The notes under the pieces are model-generated. The model was not told the DNA's origin and did not search any database. It was given only the letters and a program-made list of their open reading frames with translations. The translations under genes and the position numbers were made by a program. 64,000 bases of DNA, from assembly GCA_947492375.1 (NCBI GenBank), contig CANLMI010000001.1, positions 1,339,275 through 1,403,274 of the forward strand, written 5' to 3'. This DNA is from an uncultured Kordiimonas sp. GTDB taxonomy: Bacteria; Pseudomonadota; Alphaproteobacteria; Sphingomonadales; Kordiimonadaceae. Below, piece by piece: positions 61,412 to 64,000 of this stretch (within the stretch, counting starts at the first letter, position 1; each line of letters begins with the position of its first letter).

Positions 61412-61843
61412 TCAAGGTCCAGAAACCAGATCATTCTCATCTAACCCAGTAGATGGTACAATTTTCACACCCTCTTTATAAAATTCTTCATTAGTGATCT
61501 CGCCGGTCTCAGGGCAATATTCTATGATGGCTGGAAACTGCCCAAAATAGTAATAGCCATCAAGTTTACCGTGACTCCAAAACTCTTCTCTGATCTTATT
61601 TCCATTGTGAGGCGCATATTCAATCACCGCTGGAAGGAAAAGGTCCGGGGCATCCTTTTTCCCGCCAGTTCTATAGACTTCTTTGATCTTATGTTTGGTT
61701 TCAACATCGTAATATATCTCAGCAGGATGTTGGCTTCGCTCAAGCTCGCCGCTGTATGGATTATACCATTTTTGAGACGCAAGAGTGCCTTCAAAATCTG
61801 CTATTTCTTCGACATATTTATATTCAACCTTAGTGGTATCCAT
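61412..61843 (-). CDS. Hypothetical protein with internal PAxIEYxPxxG repeats
   Basis: The protein has 143 residues, cytoplasmic. Three related segments can be seen: PAEIYYDVETKHKIKEV, PAVIEYAPHNGNKIREE and PAIIEYCPETGEITNEE. Each is followed by an aromatic/basic turn (YRTGG, WSHGK, FYKEG). The pattern resembles MORN-like and YwqK-like beta repeats. The function is unknown. It lies just upstream of the NACHT-like gene on the same strand (63 bp gap), so it may be its partner or regulator. Confidence 0.6.
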   Translation of the reverse strand: MDTTKVEYKYVEEIADFEGTLASQKWYNPYSGELERSQHPAEIYYDVETKHKIKEVYRTGGKKDAPDLFLPAVIEYAPHNGNKIREEFWSHGKLDGYYYFGQFPAIIEYCPETGEITNEEFYKEGVKIVPSTGLDENDLVSGP

Positions 61844-61967
61844 CGTTATAGTATAACCGAAATGGATACCTCAATGCAAATTTCTCCTTTAGGTATATAT
61901 ATTTAACAGCTCCCCCCTTTCTCCCCTCTTTGGCCCCCGTACAGATTTTATCATTCTGCGCATAATG

Positions 61968-62036
61968 AAAACCTCGTTAGCCGCTAACGCCCTGTGGTTC
62001 CGGCCTGATCAACCGGACCTCGCTAATTGAGGTTTT
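61968..62036 (+). promoter_or_regulatory. Structured three-way-junction leader burying the ribosome site of the next gene
   Basis: An 8-bp closing stem pairs AAAACCTC (61968-61975) with GAGGTTTT (62029-62036). Inside it are a hairpin GTTAG-CCG-CTAAC (61976-61988) and a second hairpin with TCCGG/CCGGA arms extended by GG/CC (61996-62019). The GAGG of the closing stem is the Shine-Dalgarno of the ATG at 62042, so folding would block translation. It may be a translational switch or a protein-binding leader. Confidence 0.55.
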
Positions 62037-62041
62037 GAAAA

Positions 62042-62851
62042 ATGGACTTAACACAATATCAAACCGAAATGCTCAGAAATGTGCTTTTCCTAGAATATAC
62101 ACGCTCATGTCGTTACCGTTTAAATGGCCGCGTGTCGCTTGACTTCCTTATGTATCAAATTTTTGATGATGGCTTGATCGAGGATTTTGATCCCTATAAC
62201 CAAGAGCAACATAAATACCAAGGCGAAAGCTTTCGCCGTTTCATTGTTGGTATTTTTGACACAGTTACAGGAAAATATATTTTCCCGGTTCCCAGCAAAG
62301 CAAAGCTTTCTAAAATGTGGTCTTATGTCGAAGAGAAAGGCTTGATTACGGCGTTCGATCTTCTTGAACACACGCTTTCCTATCCTCAAGCACTCGCATA
62401 TGCAGCGCAGCATGGTCTAAAATCCAATGTTGATCAAAATACTATCCCTGCTGCTCTGCGCGGGTATTATTTGGCCGAGTATGAAGATGAAAGCGGCAAG
62501 CACCGCGTTATTAAACATTTCACCAAAATTCGCGAGGAACAAGCCTTCCGTGTGAATGCAGTAGATATGGTGCTATCCGCTGAGGAGAATAATAACGCGG
62601 TAAGCCATACTCTCACACAAGCTTTTGTATCCGTATCTGGCTATTTGGGGCATGTGTTTAATAGTGTTGATGAGAATGGCAGTAAAGGTCATCAGGCCAT
62701 CGGTGATATTGTCTGGGATAAAAAGGAGCGCTCTATTTTAGAGTTCACAGTGAAGGCAGGGGACGCGAACCGTGATCTGACCTTTACCAAGGTCACAAAC
62801 AGGCTGCATGTCTTACAGTTGGACGATACTATGTCCCGGCTTAGCCTCTAA
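62042..62851 (+). CDS. Hypothetical cytoplasmic protein of the conjugative element
   Basis: The protein has 269 residues, with no signal or membrane segment. It is a mixed alpha/beta protein with a rather aromatic N-terminus (LFLEYTRSCRYRLNGRVSLD) and a C-terminal strand-rich part (HQAIGDIVWDKKERSILEF). No known motif is seen. It is preceded by a folded leader and followed by a strong bidirectional terminator, so it is an independently controlled single gene. It could be an antirestriction or transfer-control protein, but nothing in the sequence proves this. Confidence 0.65.
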   Translation: MDLTQYQTEMLRNVLFLEYTRSCRYRLNGRVSLDFLMYQIFDDGLIEDFDPYNQEQHKYQGESFRRFIVGIFDTVTGKYIFPVPSKAKLSKMWSYVEEKGLITAFDLLEHTLSYPQALAYAAQHGLKSNVDQNTIPAALRGYYLAEYEDESGKHRVIKHFTKIREEQAFRVNAVDMVLSAEENNNAVSHTLTQAFVSVSGYLGHVFNSVDENGSKGHQAIGDIVWDKKERSILEFTVKAGDANRDLTFTKVTNRLHVLQLDDTMSRLSL

Positions 62852-62870
62852 GCAACCAGCCACCTGAACA

Positions 62871-62912
62871 AAAAGCCCGCACCAGGTTATCACTTGGTGC
62901 GGGCTTTTCTTC
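62871..62912. terminator. Strong bidirectional intrinsic terminator
   Basis: Eleven-bp GC-rich arms (AGCCCGCACCA and complement, 62874-62884 and 62895-62905) flank a 10-nt loop. TTTTCTTCTC follows on the plus strand, and TTTTTG on the minus strand. It serves both the gene ending at 62851 and the convergent coupling-protein gene ending at 62915. Confidence 0.9.
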
Positions 62913-62914
62913 TC

Positions 62915-64000
62915 TTATACGCCTTGTTCCCACTTACCCTTGAAGATGTGATGATAAGGCTTGGTTTCATCGAAATAAATCACGCGCTCGATGATCTGCG
63001 GTTTCCAACCAGCCGGAAAAAGAAGCTGGCGGTGCATCGGATCATCTCTTGAGAATGTCAGTTCCACTTCATTCGGTGTTAGCATATCATAAAGCTCGAT
63101 TGACCTTGATACGCCCATTTGACCATCGCCGCGCTGCTTTGCCGACGTATCGCTATTACGAATGGTTTCAACAGGGGTTTTGCCAAGTTTCTTCGATACT
63201 TTCTCACAAGTCGGAAAATCAACATTCGCAAAATATTGATGAAATTGCATGTTCGCCAGAAACGTATCCCATTTCTCTTTATAGTTTGATTTTCCCTGAT
63301 TATCGTCTTGAGCAATTATCCAATAGAGCACGCCCATGCTTGCAGCCTGTCCAATGGCACCTTCAAGAATTCTGAGCCGCTTGAAAATATTGAATTCGTC
63401 GAGGACCGCAATCACAGGCGGCGCATTTTTTCGGGTTGGTTCTTTCTCAGCCATTTCGGTGAGTTGGTTCACCAAAATGCGGAATAACCGTGAGTTACTT
63501 TTCATTTTCGTTGCCGGGACACCAACAAAGATTGTGCAACCATTTTCCGCGCGTTTCAGCTCATTGAGATCAATATCGTGACCAGAAAGGAAGTACCTTA
63601 GTGCCCGCGTATTTAGGAACGATGAATGCCGCTTCATGGTTGACAAAACACCCGCCATTTCGTCCGGCGCACGCTCATAAAAGCCTTCAATCCCCTCTTC
63701 AATGACCTCCGCTATATCGCTATATTGGCCCTCTTTAAGCTTTTTAATGCCTGCGCGAACATATTTGAGAACCACATAATAGCCCTTGCCCTCTGCGTCC
63801 TGTTCGACTTTACGCATTTTACTGATCATTTTGCGCACAGTAATAAGATTGCGGTTTTCATCTTTAATATTGCTCGCAAAGGCCACGAACAGGATCAAAC
63901 TCAAGATCCCCTCACTCGCCGTTTCATTCCAATGCGGGTCTTTTTCATTTCCTGTCGTTTCCACAATGCCATCAACAATCGTCATGGCCTCTTCAATGAT
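62915..64000 (-). CDS. VirD4/TraG-type conjugal coupling protein, C-terminal part
   Basis: At least 361 residues are visible; the frame runs open through the right edge (IIEEAMTIVDG), so the 5' end with the membrane helices and Walker A lies outside. GNEKDPHWNETASEGILSLI is the conserved segment of coupling ATPases, and VIAVLDEFNIF is the Walker B with its acidic pair. GILYWIIAQDDNQ-type (here VLYWIIAQDDNQ) is the sensor segment. The TraM-recognition-like end is complete. It would couple the relaxase-DNA complex to a type IV secretion channel, which makes the element conjugative or mobilisable. Confidence 0.85.
   Translation of the reverse strand: MIEEAMTIVDGIVETTGNEKDPHWNETASEGILSLILFVAFASNIKDENRNLITVRKMISKMRKVEQDAEGKGYYVVLKYVRAGIKKLKEGQYSDIAEVIEEGIEGFYERAPDEMAGVLSTMKRHSSFLNTRALRYFLSGHDIDLNELKRAENGCTIFVGVPATKMKSNSRLFRILVNQLTEMAEKEPTRKNAPPVIAVLDEFNIFKRLRILEGAIGQAASMGVLYWIIAQDDNQGKSNYKEKWDTFLANMQFHQYFANVDFPTCEKVSKKLGKTPVETIRNSDTSAKQRGDGQMGVSRSIELYDMLTPNEVELTFSRDDPMHRQLLFPAGWKPQIIERVIYFDETKPYHHIFKGKWEQGV

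Overview
The window reads as a Gram-negative chromosome with a moderately AT-rich base composition. Signal peptides, lipoboxes, a Tat substrate, OmpA-like peptidoglycan-binding domains and an RTX protein with a type I secretion tail all point to a two-membrane cell. The mix of secreted S9 peptidases, serine hydrolases of the beta-lactamase fold, an isoquinoline-oxidoreductase-like pair, membrane-anchored LytTR/AraC regulators and a HlyC-type acyltransferase suggests a marine proteobacterium, perhaps an alphaproteobacterium of the Kordiimonadales type. That placement is inference; there is no rRNA or tRNA in the window to settle it.

Layout. (1) 0.4-10.1 kb, plus strand: one tightly packed nine-gene operon. 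It has two periplasmic-binding modules fused to OmpA-like domains, a von Willebrand A protein, an XpaC-like and a TelA-like protein, a complete SsuABC-type ABC importer and a protein with the Coq4 zinc motif. (2) 10.4-31.2 kb: a metabolic and secreted-hydrolase region. It holds two S9 peptidases (one has lost its catalytic serine), an iorAB-like molybdenum hydroxylase, an acyltransferase-3 protein, two beta-lactamase-fold proteins (one lacks the SxxK residues), an alpha/beta hydrolase lipoprotein, an esterase gene broken by a stop codon, a PD40 protein and three membrane-tethered transcription factors. Decayed remains of a DUF2975/XRE regulator pair lie at 20.7-21.1 kb. (3) 31.6-42.1 kb, minus strand: an RTX locus of HlyC-like acyltransferase, four-helix membrane protein, two tandem paralogues and a 2816-residue RTX protein with only four lysines. 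(4) 42.5-43.8 kb: a two-gene SMODS nucleotidyltransferase plus SLATT unit, a CBASS-like defence system.

(5) 44.4 kb to the right edge: an integrated mobile element. It carries a phage-type tyrosine integrase with two small paralogous genes before it, a second compact recombinase, a third recombinase reduced to its C-terminus, a Phd/PIN toxin-antitoxin pair, a J-domain protein and a VirD4/TraG-type coupling protein running off the right end. Probable defence cargo is a KAP P-loop NTPase and a 1580-residue NACHT-like protein with 19 near-identical 44-residue repeats. A three-way-junction leader that buries a ribosome binding site precedes the gene at 62042.

How the parts fit: region 1 looks like an uptake or envelope-stress system that senses small periplasmic ligands. 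Region 3 looks like a self-contained acylated RTX effector whose exporter is encoded elsewhere. Regions 4 and 5 together form a defence-rich stretch at and inside an integrative conjugative element.
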